From NCBI RefSeq assembly GCF_003573695.1, contig NC_039362.1, forward strand, positions 7,044,088-7,108,087: DNA of 64,000 nt, read 5' to 3'. This DNA is from Papaver somniferum (lineage: Eukaryota > Streptophyta > Magnoliopsida > Ranunculales > Papaveraceae). The notes beneath the pieces are model-generated. The model was not told where the DNA came from. It ran no database searches and saw nothing but the letters and a program-made list of their open reading frames with translations. A program made the position numbers and the translations under genes. Below are positions 36,168 to 48,662 of this stretch, piece by piece (within the stretch, counting starts at the first letter, position 1; each line of letters begins with the position of its first letter).

Positions 36168-39100
36168 AAACAGCTTGCGTATAAAGATGAGTTGCTCTCC
36201 CCTCTCTCCCTCCACTGATTTCTCCCTCTTTCCGGCCAAAACTAGCCGTTTTTTCTTGTCCTATTCCCTCAACGGCTAGTTCCAACAGTATTCTCTCACC
36301 GGATTTTCTACTGGAATGCTAAATTTCTTCACCAAATGCTAAAGTTTTTCGTCTCCTGAGCTCTAATGGCTAATTCAAACCACCCGAGTCAGTATCACTG
36401 CAACTGCATCAATCAATCATATCGCACTTATCACAAAATCATAGAAAAAGAAGAGATGAGACTAATCTCACAAATCACGCACAACACACATAACCCAATG
36501 GTCACCCAAATCACTAATTACCCTAGTCTGGAAGCTGGATTTTCCACTTCCAAGAAGAATTCTCAACACAATTTCATTACCCAGAAACAATTCCCAGAAG
36601 TTGATTCAAATAAAGAATAGATTAAGAATTTACTTCAACTATAAGGAGCCTAAGAGATTTCCCCTCAAGCAAATCAAACATCGATCTTCAAATGTTTACT
36701 TCAATTTCAATATCTCTAACACCAAGCTCCCTGGTACTGTGTTGTCTGATGAAGGCTTGCTACAAAGTAATGAAGCTCAGAAGCAAACTCTCAGCAACAA
36801 CAACAACGATCACAACATCCCATTAGTCCTCGGCTCAATTCATGGACATCAATCTCACTACAATTGCAGTCTACTTCAATTTTATCAATGCTTACTGAGG
36901 AAATTAGGCCACAAGCTTGAATGGGTGAGTTTTTTGGATACTCTCACTCTACTCTCTGGTATGTATTTCCACTTAATCTCTCTACATCCCTATTGCTATG
37001 GTTTGATCATATATCTAAGTGACCTACAATCTCAAAAATCTTAGTGACCTTCAAGCTCAAAATCTAAGTGATTTTCTTTTAAATTTCACCTACTACCTCA
37101 GACATGTTAGTAATGTCAGAAATGCTGATAGGATTATCTGCAATTCAAATCTTGGAAAGCTGTGCACTAACCCCTTAAGCACTAATACTGCTAGCATGGT
37201 CAAAATCTCGTAATAAAAACCAGAAAACCATCATTAAATCTAAACACCACTTGTCTTTTTAACAACAAAAAAGTATCATGTACCAAAATAACCATTATCC
37301 AAAATGAAATTTTAGTTCACTATAATCATCTTAACCCTCACTCCTCTCAGAATAATGCTTTGAATCCTACCCGTTTAGTTAGTATTTGCATCCCCAGATG
37401 CTCCTGTAGCTTTCACTGCAGTCTTTGGTGTAGTGGACTTTGGCATTGGTGCAAAGAAATTTGGTGTAGAAGAACTAGATGTTGGAACAGGCAAAGGCTC
37501 ATCAGCTGGAACTTCATGAGGGTGAGTCACTTCCCCAAGGCCTACTTTAGCTACTACGACAACATCTGCAGCCATCTGTTGTATCTCTAGAGCCAGCATA
37601 AACAGGTTAGGGAAGATCACCGCCTCATTTGAGAGAGGGATGGCATCATTTTCATGGATATGGGCTCTGATATCCTCAGGAACTGGAGATGCAAAGAAAC
37701 CATGTCGAGCACCTCCACAAACGATTCGCTGATCCCCCACCAAAACTACCCCCTCATTGACTACAAACCGGCCCTGACGGGGATGAAGTGCATACAACAC
37801 TCAACCATCCTTGACTCCCATCATCCTCGGTTGCTGCTTGCCTATTGCATGTGGATGTGCAGGTTCCCTCTGCTGATTCTGAATTTCATTCCCTGTTACT
37901 GACCGCTTACCTTCTCCATCTCCAGACCCCCCACCTGCAACTCCAGAATCACTACCAAAAGAAACCCCATGTTCACTCCCCTGCAACCTGCCTCCATGCC
38001 TTTCTGGATGAATTATGACCCCACTAACTGCCTAGCAGAATGGTGGAAAAACAATTTACCCAACATCAGACGCTTTCTAGTCAAAAACAATACACATTCT
38101 TACAAAACATCCCTTTAGAACACCAATAATTAACAAAATATTCTTGAAAATCATATATATTATTATCTGGTAATTGGGCAGACTCAGCCTAGGCTTCTTC
38201 AGTCCTTTTTGAATTACATCAGGATTCTCATGATCACGCTCTCTATCACTGGAATTAAAATACTGATTCACCTTCGGAATTTCTCTCGAAATAAAAAAAA
38301 TGTAAATTTGCTGGGTTCTGCTTTGGAAAAACGAACTGAGAAACTGAAAGAACTTTTACTTTCCTTGCTTTTATCTTGGCTGGTAATAGCAACAGTCTCC
38401 ATATCACAACCGTTAATCATCTCTTGTGGAACTCTGGTCGAATGTCCTAGAGATCGTTACTACTTCATTTTACAAAGTGGCACGCCTACTAGCTACTTAT
38501 GTTGGCCTAGCAAAAGTAACCACTTCTTACTGGCTCATGTGAAGCGGCATCAAACACTTGGCAGTTATAAATCTACCACAAAATCGGGTCGGAGCTTGGA
38601 TAAATCTCAATGGTCTCTTCCCACGAGAATTGATCCTCCTGGGTATCCATTTCAAAGTGGCATGGTGTTACATATTACTTTGAGTCAGAAGATTTCGCAC
38701 CACATACTGTTTCAGACTCAATCTGAGTCAAATTATACTTGGACTACCTCAACTTGCACTATGTCGAGCCCACCATTGCCTGGTGGCAGATACACAATAT
38801 TTCAAAAGGCACGACAAAGCCCAATTACACCCCCTCCTCGCCATTTTTTGGTATGGCCATGGACCTCAGTAACAAGGTAAATATTCTTTCCTCTAACTTA
38901 AATTTAGATAACACTAACGTCTTAGTGCCCAGTGATATGAGTTATGACAGGTTGCTCCCAAAGTGCCATTAGCCATGGTCGACCAAGTCAACAAGCAATT
39001 AGCTGGCCACACCAATCAAAAGTACAGAAAACTTAGATTCTATACTGCTATTGTTATGACAAGGCTCTTTGGCATCAGTTACGACAAGGCTCTTTGGCAT

Positions 39101-39232
39101 CCCGTGAAAAAATTTCAAATTAAAGTTAGTCACATCAACATCACCCTCACTACCCTATACTTCACACTTCCTACCCCAAGTGATCATAACTCTCACACCT
39201 TCTTACTTCTCTGCACTGATAGACTCAGAATA
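36168..39232 (+). other. 5' region of the LINE, not resolved
   Basis: It contains several coding-looking stretches I cannot assign. A plus frame of 84 codons starts at 36366. A 147-codon frame at 36601-37044 has a GTGAGT splice-donor-like site at about 36925. Exon-like plus pieces lie at about 38640-38877 and 38951-39110, joined by a possible intron (gtaaat...tgacag). On the minus strand, 37375-37986 is open except for one stop. Together these suggest a nested element or a captured sequence rather than a simple 5' UTR. Confidence 0.35.
37375..37986 (-). pseudogene. unrecognised minus-strand frame with one internal stop
   Basis: About 200 codons read on the minus strand, split by a single TGA near 37801. 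The N-terminal part is Gly/Ser-rich and polar. The middle has a hydrophobic patch (VFPN-like, FMLALEIQQM). The C-terminal 40 residues are rich in Pro, Ser and Thr (VPTSSSSTPNFF). No domain is recognised. It runs opposite to the surrounding LINE. Confidence 0.35.
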
Positions 39233-40419
39233 ATGACCTCCTCCTCCAACTCTAATTCACAATCCATTGAAAATCTGGTAAAGAAAATGAACACAACCTT
39301 AACCATTCCTGAGGATCTGTTTCCAAAAGTTTTTATCAACTCTGAGAACATCAAAACCAAGGAAGTCCAAGATTGGAAAGGATGTTTCATTGGCAAACTT
39401 TGCAGCAATATATGCTTCAAAACTTCCAGAGTTAGCAACTTCATCAACGCTCACTGGGAAATGATTAGCAGAATTGAGGTTGAAATCTGGAACAGAAAAA
39501 GAAATTTCTACATTCTCAGAACTACAAATGAAGAAGATTATTCAACATTGAGGAATGGAGGCACTAGAGGGGTCTTTGATAAGATGATGGTCCTTGTGGG
39601 AGTACCTGAAAAGGGCCCTGAACTTATTGATGAAGAACTTTTCTCTCAGGTTATGATCTGGCTGCTAGTCAAGAGAATCCTACTCACATAACACCAGACA
39701 TACCAAACATCATAAAACCAATTGGTGTGTACCAAGGATCAAAAAAACCTTATGGTAGAGACAGATTCGAAAAAAATGTGGAAGTAAAAGTTACAGTCAA
39801 TGTAACTAGATCTCTCAAATTTGGAATATAAGCTTTTGAAACATATACTTTATCTCACTGGTTGGAATGTGCCTATGCTCTCAATGGCATCAAATTCTGC
39901 AAAGTTTGTAGAATCCTTGATCACCCCAGCCCTCCTTGCCCATTTCCTCCAAATCAAAAAAATCCTGATTATCATCACTTACCAACCCCCCAACCAGCAC
40001 CTATAACTCCTAGACAAAAGATGGTTCAAGCTGGAAAGGATATCATTCATAGACACTATTCTGATGCAGCTGCTCTGTTTGAAGCAAAAATGAAGATTGC
40101 TAAAAGTTTGGAGCTTGAAAAGTCAATAGCAAACATTTCATCTCCATCAAATAACCACATCATATTTAGAGCCAAGCCCTCTGCTGCTGAAGCTAATGAA
40201 TCTCCACACCCAGATGTTTTAACCTGTCAAATTAGAAACAAAAGATTAGACTTGGCCAAAATGATTGCTGGATCTTACAAGAAAAAACTCCCAAAGTGGA
40301 AAGATGTTGCAAGAACTATTTCCAACAACAACATTCTGAGAAAGAATGATGAGGAAACCACTGTTGCTGACCTAGCTGCTGCTGAAAAATTCTTCCCAAT
40401 CATCACTACCCCAAAGTAA
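39233..40419 (+). pseudogene. LINE ORF1 (DUF4283-type, zinc knuckle), frameshifted
   Basis: ATG 39233 opens a frame to 39691 that looks like the DUF4283 domain of plant LINE ORF1 (DWKGCFIGKLC, VEIWNRKRNFYILR). The homologous frame shifts near 39652 and meets one TAA at about 39830. It then continues with a zinc-knuckle-like stretch (KFCKVCRILDHPSPPC, about 39895-39945) and a charged tail to 40419. ORF1 proteins bind the element RNA. Function is inferred from the family. Confidence 0.7.
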
Positions 40420-40879
40420 TTTCCTTCACATTCTCTACCTACTTTGGCTCAAATAAAAGCTAATATGGAAGCTGAAGCAAAAAAGAAGAAAAAAAACTGC
40501 TTGGAAGGCAAATAAAAAGGATCACACTTTTGAGGATCTTGATGATATCTCCCTCAATACATGCTCTGCTCATCTTATAGACACAAAGAGAAAGAAGGTT
40601 ATCACAAATGAAGAAAATGCTATTCTAAACAACATGGAAATGACAAGTGCAAAAAGATACAAGGATCATGATGACTTTACTCAGGAGCAGATGGTCAACC
40701 CCAACATCTTGGCTAATGGCACTTTGAATCCCACTGCTGTTGGAACAAGGGTGTTTAACATCAAACTTAACTACATTCAATTCTTAAACTCTTATCATAT
40801 GCTCTCTGCTATTCATGCTCTTCTTTATAAGCATTATGATAGTATTTCTAGGAGGCTCATCTCAAAGTATCCAACAATG

Positions 40880-43800
40880 TCCTACTTTTGGCAATTCTTC
40901 ACTTCCTTGGCATGGAATTGTCAAGGTTTGGGCACTAGGGATGCTAAAAGATACCTCAATGACATGCTCAATAAACTAAACCCTGACATCATCTTCTTGT
41001 ATGAAACTAGACAAAAACATGATAAACTTAAGAAGACTATGCATGATTTAGGAGTCAACAATTTATAGTATATAAATCCAGGTGGGGCAAGTGGCACTGC
41101 TGGTGGATTAGCTTTGATATGGAAAAGCAACCTATCCCAGGAAATCTTAGATTGCTCCATAAACCATATCAATGCCATAATCATAAATGCCAATGGCCCC
41201 CCTTGGCTTTTTACAGGTTACTATGGCAATCCCTATGACACCCAATCCAAGTTAAAATCTTGGAAAATTCTTGAGCAAACTTCCATTTCCAATAAATTAC
41301 CTTGGTTGGTTATTGGGGATTTCAACTTTATTATCCATGATACTGAAAAGTTTGGTACTCACCCCATTGATGCCAATGAAGCTTCAATTTTCAATGAAAA
41401 GATCCTAAATTTGGATCTTATTGATCTTGGTTTCTCTGGATGCCCTTTCACTTGGTCAAACAAAAGAAAATGTCTTGCTCTTACTGAACAAAGATTGGAT
41501 AGAGGTCTAGCCAATGATAACTGGCTGGACATCTATCCAAACACCACTGTTAGAAATATGCTAGCCATTGGCTCTGACCATCACCCTATCCTGCTAAATT
41601 TCAATCCTCACTGGAAGAATGGTAAGATTCCATTCAAATTCTTTGGTCCCTGGTTAGATCATGCTGACTGCAGAAAAATCATTGCTGAATGTTGGAAAAA
41701 GGTCACTCCTGGTTCAAGTGCTTTCTCAATTGCCAGAAAACTTAAAGATATTAAACTACAAATCAGAGTCTGGAACAAGGAAGTTTTATGGAAACATCAA
41801 AACCAACATTGAAGAATGCGAGCAACACTTAAATTAGATGCATTCTCACTACTTCAGAGCAGACAAAGGACATGCCTTAGCTGATGCTAGAAAGTAGCTC
41901 AAAAACTGGCAAGACATAGAAGAGCAATTCTTGAAAACTAAGAGCAGGGATCAACTCATCAAGCTGGGGGATCAGAACACTAGTTACTTCCACGGAGCCA
42001 CTAAAAGCAGAACAACAAGGAATAAAATAGAATCTATCCAAAATAAGGAGGGCAATTGGATCACTGAGTATCAAGAGGTTAAAGACTGCTTTCAAATGGA
42101 AACTGTTGAAACAACAAACCCCAGCTCTGAAATCATCAACCTTATACCTCTAGTCATAACCTGTGAAGACAACACAACCCTCAACAGAAAACCTGAATCT
42201 GAAGAAATCAAAGCTATCTTATTTAGTATGGCAAATGACAAAGCTCCGGGGCCAGATGGATTCCCACCAAATTTCTTCAAGCTTAACTGGGATATTATTG
42301 GTAGTTACATTGTATCAATGGTTCAACACTTCTTCCTCTCTGGTCACCTTCTAAAGGAGATGAATGCCACCTTCATAGCTCTTATCCCCAAAATTGATAA
42401 CCCAACTTCTCCCAGTCATTTCAGACCAATCAACCTTTGTAATACCACCTACAAAATCATATCTAAACTCCTAGCTCATAGAATGAAGCCCTTTCTAAAC
42501 AAAATCATATCCCCCAACCAATCTGGTTTCATCCCTGTAAGGCAAATATCTGACAACATAGCTATTGCTCATGAGATTATACACACCATGAGGTTTAAAA
42601 GAGGAAAAAAAGGCAATTCTGGTACTATGGGAATAAAATTAGATATGGAAAAAGCCTTTGACAGAGTGGATCGGGGGTTCTTAATGCTCATTATGAAGAA
42701 AATTGGTTTTGATGACCAGTGGTGCAACAAGATTTTAAAATGCATCTCAACCTCCACCTCAGATGTCCTCATCAATGGTTCCTCTGACAAATTCTTCAAA
42801 CCTTCTAGAGGTCTCAGGCAAGGTGACCCTTTATCACCTTATCTTTTTCTATTCTGCATGGAATCCCTCTCAGGGACTCTCTTACATGCTGAGGAAATGG
42901 GTATCATCAGTGGAATCAAGATCTGCAAAGCAACACCACCTATCAGCCACCTCCTTGTTGCTGATGATTGCATGATATTTTGCAAAGCAAATACTTCTGA
43001 AGCTCAAAATATAATGCAGCTGTTGCAGATTTATGGAAGCACATCTGGGCAACTGATTAACTTTCAAAAATATGGAGTATTCTTCAGCAAAAACACTCAC
43101 CCATACCTCATTCCTCAAATCAGCAATTCTATGGGAGTTCAAGTGCTTCAGTTGGATGATAAATACCTAGGATCACCTCTATTTACACATAGAAGAAAAA
43201 TTAATTCTTTCAAGCCTGGAGTAGAAAAGTTGAAGCTGAGACTTACAGGCTGGAAACATACACCTCTAAACCCTGCTGGCAGAGAAGTAATCATCAAATA
43301 TGTGACATCTTCAGCTTGCATCTACCAAATTAACTGTTTTAAGGTGCCTAAGAAAACCTGCAAAGACATCAACAATCTCCAAAGAGACTTCTTCCGGGGA
43401 AAGAATATAGAAAATCCTTCTGGTTACTACCCCAAATCCTGGACAGCAGTGTGAAAGCCAAAAGAAATGGGAGGATTAGGTTTCATGAATATGGATCTTT
43501 TCAACATCTCTATGATAAAAAAAATTGGATGGGACTTGAGCAGGATAAAGACTCACTATGGTACAATCTCATGGATGCCAAATATCTCTTAGGCAGAGAT
43601 GTGCTTAACATGGATGCAAAATTAAAGGATGGGGACTCATGGATTTGGAAAGGAATCCTGGAAGGTATAAGCAACATTCAACAGCACTGCATGAGAATTG
43701 GCAATGGAAGAAAGATCAAAATCTAGGAAGATATATGGATTCCAAATACCAACTCAAGACTATCAAAACCCCAACACAGCCCACAGTACATTGAAAAACT

Positions 43801-44850
43801 TGAATCTCTGCTTAGACCAGATGGAACTTGGGATGAAACTCTAGTCTCTTCTTTCTTCAGCATTGAGGAGGCTGCTGTAATTGTTACACTGCAGACACAC
43901 CCAAATGAAGAAGACAAAATAATATGGAATCTCAATGATACTGGGTTGTTCTCTGTCAAGGAGTTGTACAAGGCAAAAATAGATCAACTATACAGCAATG
44001 ACACTCAAAATGGCAACCGGTAAGCCATTTGGAAAATGGAAGTGGCTCCAGTCATCAAAATCTTTATCTGTAAATGTGCACACGGAATTCTTCCCACTAA
44101 TGCCAAAACAGCTAGTATACTTCACTACATCAATCCATTATGCACTGTTTGCAATAGTGGGAAGAAGAAACCATGTCTCACTTATTCCTGAATTGTCCTG
44201 CTGCTACCTTGGTGTGGGAGGAAATCCTTGGCCCATCTCATACTCTCTTTGATAACAATACCATCTTTATAGAATGGTTGAATTCCTGGTTCCATCTTGG
44301 AAACACTAGCTCTGCCTGCAGCATCTATGCCACCACTTGTTGGTATATCTGGAAAGCTAGATGTGACTTTGCTTTCAAACAAACTCAGCCTAATATGGGA
44401 GTTACTGATCTCAGGATCAAGCAGCATTTATGCAATCATAATATAATACATGTTATGAAGGATCATATTCCGAACAATTTCCCTCTTTTACCTGAGGAAA
44501 TTGACACTGCTTTGCAAAAAGGCACTACTCCTTACACTTGGAATGCAGAAGTAGGATTTGGGAAGCATATCATTATTGCACAATACAAGACTCTGAGAAT
44601 TATTTTTATACTGCTCTAACTATGAAAGATTTTGTAGGAAACATCATTGGATTTGGAGGACATCCAGGACACTATGGAAAAGGGGGAGCCACAGGAGGGG
44701 CAGACCTAGCTTTCCAGTGGATCCAAAGAAATGCAGCACACAAACATCGCAATATCTGCTGAATCAATGGACATCCTAGTTCGCTTTAAATCGTTTTATC
44801 ATGAATCTGCTCAAGGAAGATTTCACCTCAATTACCATGAAAAAAGACAT
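40880..44850 (+). pseudogene. LINE ORF2: endonuclease, reverse transcriptase, zf-RVT, RNase H
   Basis: Domains in order. The AP-type endonuclease (about 40905-41620) has WNCQG, GDFN and SDHHPI; a single TAG at 41066-41068 breaks it. A frameshift and stops lie at about 41810-41900. The RT (open 41931-43454) has NDKAPGPDGFPPNFF, FRPINLCNTTYKII, a GIKLDMEKAFDRVD segment, LRQGDPLSPYLF and the catalytic VADD at about 42960. A TGA at 43452-43454 precedes the post-RT region. Next comes the zf-RVT domain (about 43900-44250, stop near 44022 and a frame change near 44160). Last is an RNase H-like C-terminus (about 44600-44850; GKGGATGGADLAFQW). It cannot make an active protein as it stands. Confidence 0.88.
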
Positions 44851-45058
44851 AGTCAAGAAGACAGCAGTAAAGATATGGTTATACATCCCATATCTTTTGT
44901 TTTACTAAACCTTAGAATTATCCAACGCGGTAAAAATTTGGATGCTTTTAGTTTAGCTCTTTCTTGTAAAAACAATGCTGGCAGGCTGAGTGGTGCATGC
45001 ATAGCCAATGCCAATACAACTTTATTGTACTACTCTTAGTGCCTTTCTGGGTCTAAGC

Positions 45059-48000
45059 TGTAGCGCCCCCTAAGCTAGCAGCTGACTAATCCAAGAGATT
45101 TAACTAAATAAATAGGCACTAAAAATCTAAATCATATACTTAAACATCGTATTAAGAAATTTGTTACAAAGCTTAACTCAAAAACTAGCCCCGCTCAGAA
45201 ATATATATAAGAATTCCTCTCAAATGATACATATACACTTGTCATTTGGTTTGCAAATAGAATATACAACATAATAAACATAGCAGAAGACTCAACGCCA
45301 CAGAGCTTCCACTGCGCAACCCTGATCTGTCTCTGAAACCGAAAGTGGGAATGGGTGAGCACATCATTCCTAAAAGGGGTGCCCCGTAGGAATAACAACT
45401 AGCTTTCAAGTAAACATTAATATGATTCGAAAACAATGCAGGTTATATTGAAAGTCGATAATACACGGAAAGACAGTAAAACACAAAGTAAAAACTTCTT
45501 CATAGACATCCATAAATAACAGTAAACATCCATGTATGAGATGTGTGTAGCCGCACATAAGGGAAGAATAATATTGATGCCAATCCCACACCGATTAGGT
45601 AATACTGCGGTGTATCGCCCTAGCCATAGAATACTGAATATATATGTAGGAAGAGTAATATTGCGGTGTATCGCCCTACACCCTAGCCGTGTAATATTGT
45701 GGTTTATCGCCCTAGCCATAGAATACTGGTATTGTGTCGGCACACATCTCATACCACACAGAGATATGCATGAATTTCACAACACCAAGATTGATTTGTA
45801 AAACAATAATGAATACAAGAGAGTTCGTTATCGATTCCCACCTCTTTTGATGACAAGCCTTGCCTACCTCGAGATCCACGATCCACTGGTTCATCCTTGA
45901 GTCGACCGTTGTTAATAAAGAGTAAATGTTGATCACAAAAGCACTCTAATCATCCAAAAGGCTCACACAAGGCTCGTAACATAGTCTCATACAATTCTCT
46001 AATTATAGACTAAGTGAACTATCTAATGGTTCTAAGTCCGTTTATGGTTCTACATCATTTCATTATCTATCTTTAACATGACAAAGGTTTACTAATTCAA
46101 TTAGGTAGAATCTATAGTCCATTTTGATAAGTCTAAAGAGTATCTATAACTTTTTGTAGAAGGAACTATAGGTTATAGGTTAATTTAGACTAAAAGAGTC
46201 CAAAACATCAAACTAATAATACAAGGCACTAAGCCCAAGTCCACTAGACTCGGCCCATTACATAAGTGCTGACCCAACTGGGTCAACTAACGGTCACTGT
46301 GGTCAAATAGTTCAAACTAACAGTCGGTGTCCAGTCAAAGGTCAAAGTCCAGGGTAAATGGTCAAGATCAAGTCAACTGAGTCAACTCAGGTCAGGATCT
46401 GTAACTCAGTGAGTTAACATCGATTCAACTCAGTCAGATGGTCTCAGTCGGATAAGTCAGCTAGACTGACTAGGATGACAAATAGGCCAAATGCCTAAGC
46501 CAAACTTCTAAAGCACAATCAAGATGCAATCCCAAAACAGATAAAAGACCAAATGATGCATTTTAACTACTCACATTTTTATAAGCTACATCTAACTTCT
46601 ATCTTCATTTCAACTAAGATTCCACCAATAACATCAATAGCTTCATTTCTTCTCAACAGATTCATACATCTCCATTTCCAGTTTTATTCCAACTACAAAC
46701 ACTATTAGCAATACATCCACGCTTCCAAAACTTCATATCAAACTCTACAATCCTATTTCCATATTCTGATAACCAATTCAATTGAAATCCTCCACTTCAA
46801 TCCAACACAACCAGTTCATTCTGTTTTGCTCTCCACTGCCGACTCATATACACAACTCAGACCTCTCCATTCCCTGAAGTATTCTAGTTCATCACCGTTA
46901 TCACCTCCATTACAGTTTACAACTCCACCTGCGACTAGTTCAACATCCACCCATATTTCATATCCTCATCAACTGCCCTGTATATTGAACACCAACAGTT
47001 TCAACCAACCAGCAATACTTTATACACTTCAACTCACAACAAAATATTAATCCTCCAACTCATTTCAGTTCTCCACTAGCATTTGTTACATTTGTAATTC
47101 AATCTCAATCAAATCATAAACCTTTTCTGGAGCAACACCCACGCTTCATACAAACCATTCCAAATCTATCTACATTAATATCTCAACTGCAATTTACCGT
47201 ACTACCCAAAAGCTACAACACCACACATTCAAAACCACCAGCACCACCAGTTCAACTGAATCACAATACACCCCCTTCACAGCCTCAAGCCAATACAATA
47301 ACCTGCGGAACTGCAAGCTTCCTCAAATGTCAGTACTACCATTTACAAGTCCATTATCTAATTCTTCTTCATACTCTGTAATTCAAATTACTCCATATCA
47401 ATTCCACAACTCAGCTAAGACTACCAGTCTCACAAATACAACTTTTTAAGTCAAACAACAATCCTGAAACATCTATTCTTAGAGCAGCAACCTAAACATT
47501 CATCTAAACTTAAGCCTATTCAAGACCCAGCAGTAACAACACATTCTATTTCATCATCATCTACTAATTTCTGCAGCTCATTAAACCACAACTACTTGCA
47601 TCTTCTTCATCATTTACAAGTCACCCAAAACTTATCCACCATTATCATCAGAACAAAACTATCAATACCCGCAATACCAGTACCAGTTCCATTTCTGCAC
47701 AAAGAATACCAACAGTTCATTCAATAATCTTGAACTACCTCTTACTGCACCAATCGACACCACCAGCACCAACAATACCATCATCACCAGATTTCCATAC
47801 AACCACAAATCATCCCATGACCCCCTGTAATTCAATACTACCCTAACTTACAATCACAATCATATCTTTTCTACTCAAAACACCATCTTCATATTCATCT
47901 GGTTCAATCCATCTTTTCCATATGTAGCTTCACCAACCTCAAGAACCCTAATTTTAAATTCATCTAAACCCTAACCCGAAACTCAAAACCCTAGAGAAAC

Positions 48001-48624
48001 CAAAATTAAACCTTATACAACCCTCTTTATCCTAATTAACAACAAACCCAAGAAATAAAACACCAAAAAAAACTCAAATCCACAAACTAAATCAATCAAA
48101 ACAGAAATCCTAAATTCAATCTTCGAATTACCTTTCTCTGTGAATTCCTGGTGCAGTAATCGATTCAACACCGTCATCATCAGATACGCCTTGATATCTA
48201 CTCAACCCTCACGATCTCACAATTTAATTTCATCTCTCAAGACTATCAGAATCGCCAGAGGCGAGAACAGAAGAATAAAGAAAGAAGAAGAAGAAAGAGA
48301 AAGAAGAAGACACAATGAGTTTCTCTCGACACGTTTTGGTGAAGATAAGGCCAACGAAAATTATTAAGTCACCCACGCTTTGGATAAGGGCAGCCAGATC
48401 GATATAATTTGATGGTATCTTCTGCGTCAGGTATCCGAATGACACGTTCAAGTAGCCTAATTCACGTAACTTTCCGAGATCTATATAGTGATACTAGTTT
48501 CTAACTATATCGTTATTATATTAACTCTTATTAATTAACGTTCGTCTCTAATTAATGGATTCGTTAGCGGCTTAGTTGTCTTTTGACTGGTCTAATAGTT
48601 TTGACGAGCTCGGGGCTCGTTACA
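45059..48624 (-). mobile_element. 3.57 kb LTR-like insertion in the LINE 3' tail (probable solo LTR)
   Basis: The insertion starts TGTAGCGCCCCC and ends GGGGCTCGTTACA, a near-matched inverted end. It is flanked by TAAGC (45054-45058) and TAAAC (48625-48629), a 5-bp duplication with one difference. The LINE tail resumes exactly after it, as comparison with the other LINE copy (29085-29107) shows. No polymerase frame occurs. The middle (46.6-47.9 kb) is C/A-rich and low-complexity, resembling the complement of the Athila-like LTR's inner part. Read on the minus strand it begins TGTAACGAGCCCC, a common plant gypsy LTR start, so I favour a solo LTR of minus orientation. Confidence 0.6.
45600..45730 (+). 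repeat. short minisatellite inside the LTR-like insertion
   Basis: Three diverged copies of a roughly 55-65 base unit containing gcggtgtatcgccctagcc and taatattg or gaatactg. Confidence 0.7.
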
Positions 48625-48662
48625 TAAACTTTTCCTAGAAAAAAAAAGATTCTAGTAAGGTT

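Larger units (their letters stand above)
36168..48647 (+). mobile_element. L1-type LINE (long copy), interrupted by an LTR-like insertion
   Basis: The 3' end is an A-run (48639-48647) followed by gattctagtaaggtt (48648-48662). The same 15 bases with one mismatch (gattctaggaaggtt) lie at 36153-36167. I read these as the target-site duplication of a LINE of about 8.9 kb after subtracting the 3566-bp insertion at 45059-48624. Coding order is ORF1 (39.2-40.4 kb) and then ORF2 with endonuclease, RT, zinc-binding and RNase H domains (40.9-44.85 kb). Multiple stops and frameshifts make it inactive. The 5' 3 kb is unusually long for a plant L1 and may contain further insertions, so the left boundary is less sure than the right. 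Confidence 0.7.

Noticed and set aside
46600..47950. C/A-rich stretch as a proline/threonine-rich gene
   Set aside because: Frequent stops in all frames, and composition like the inner part of large gypsy LTRs.
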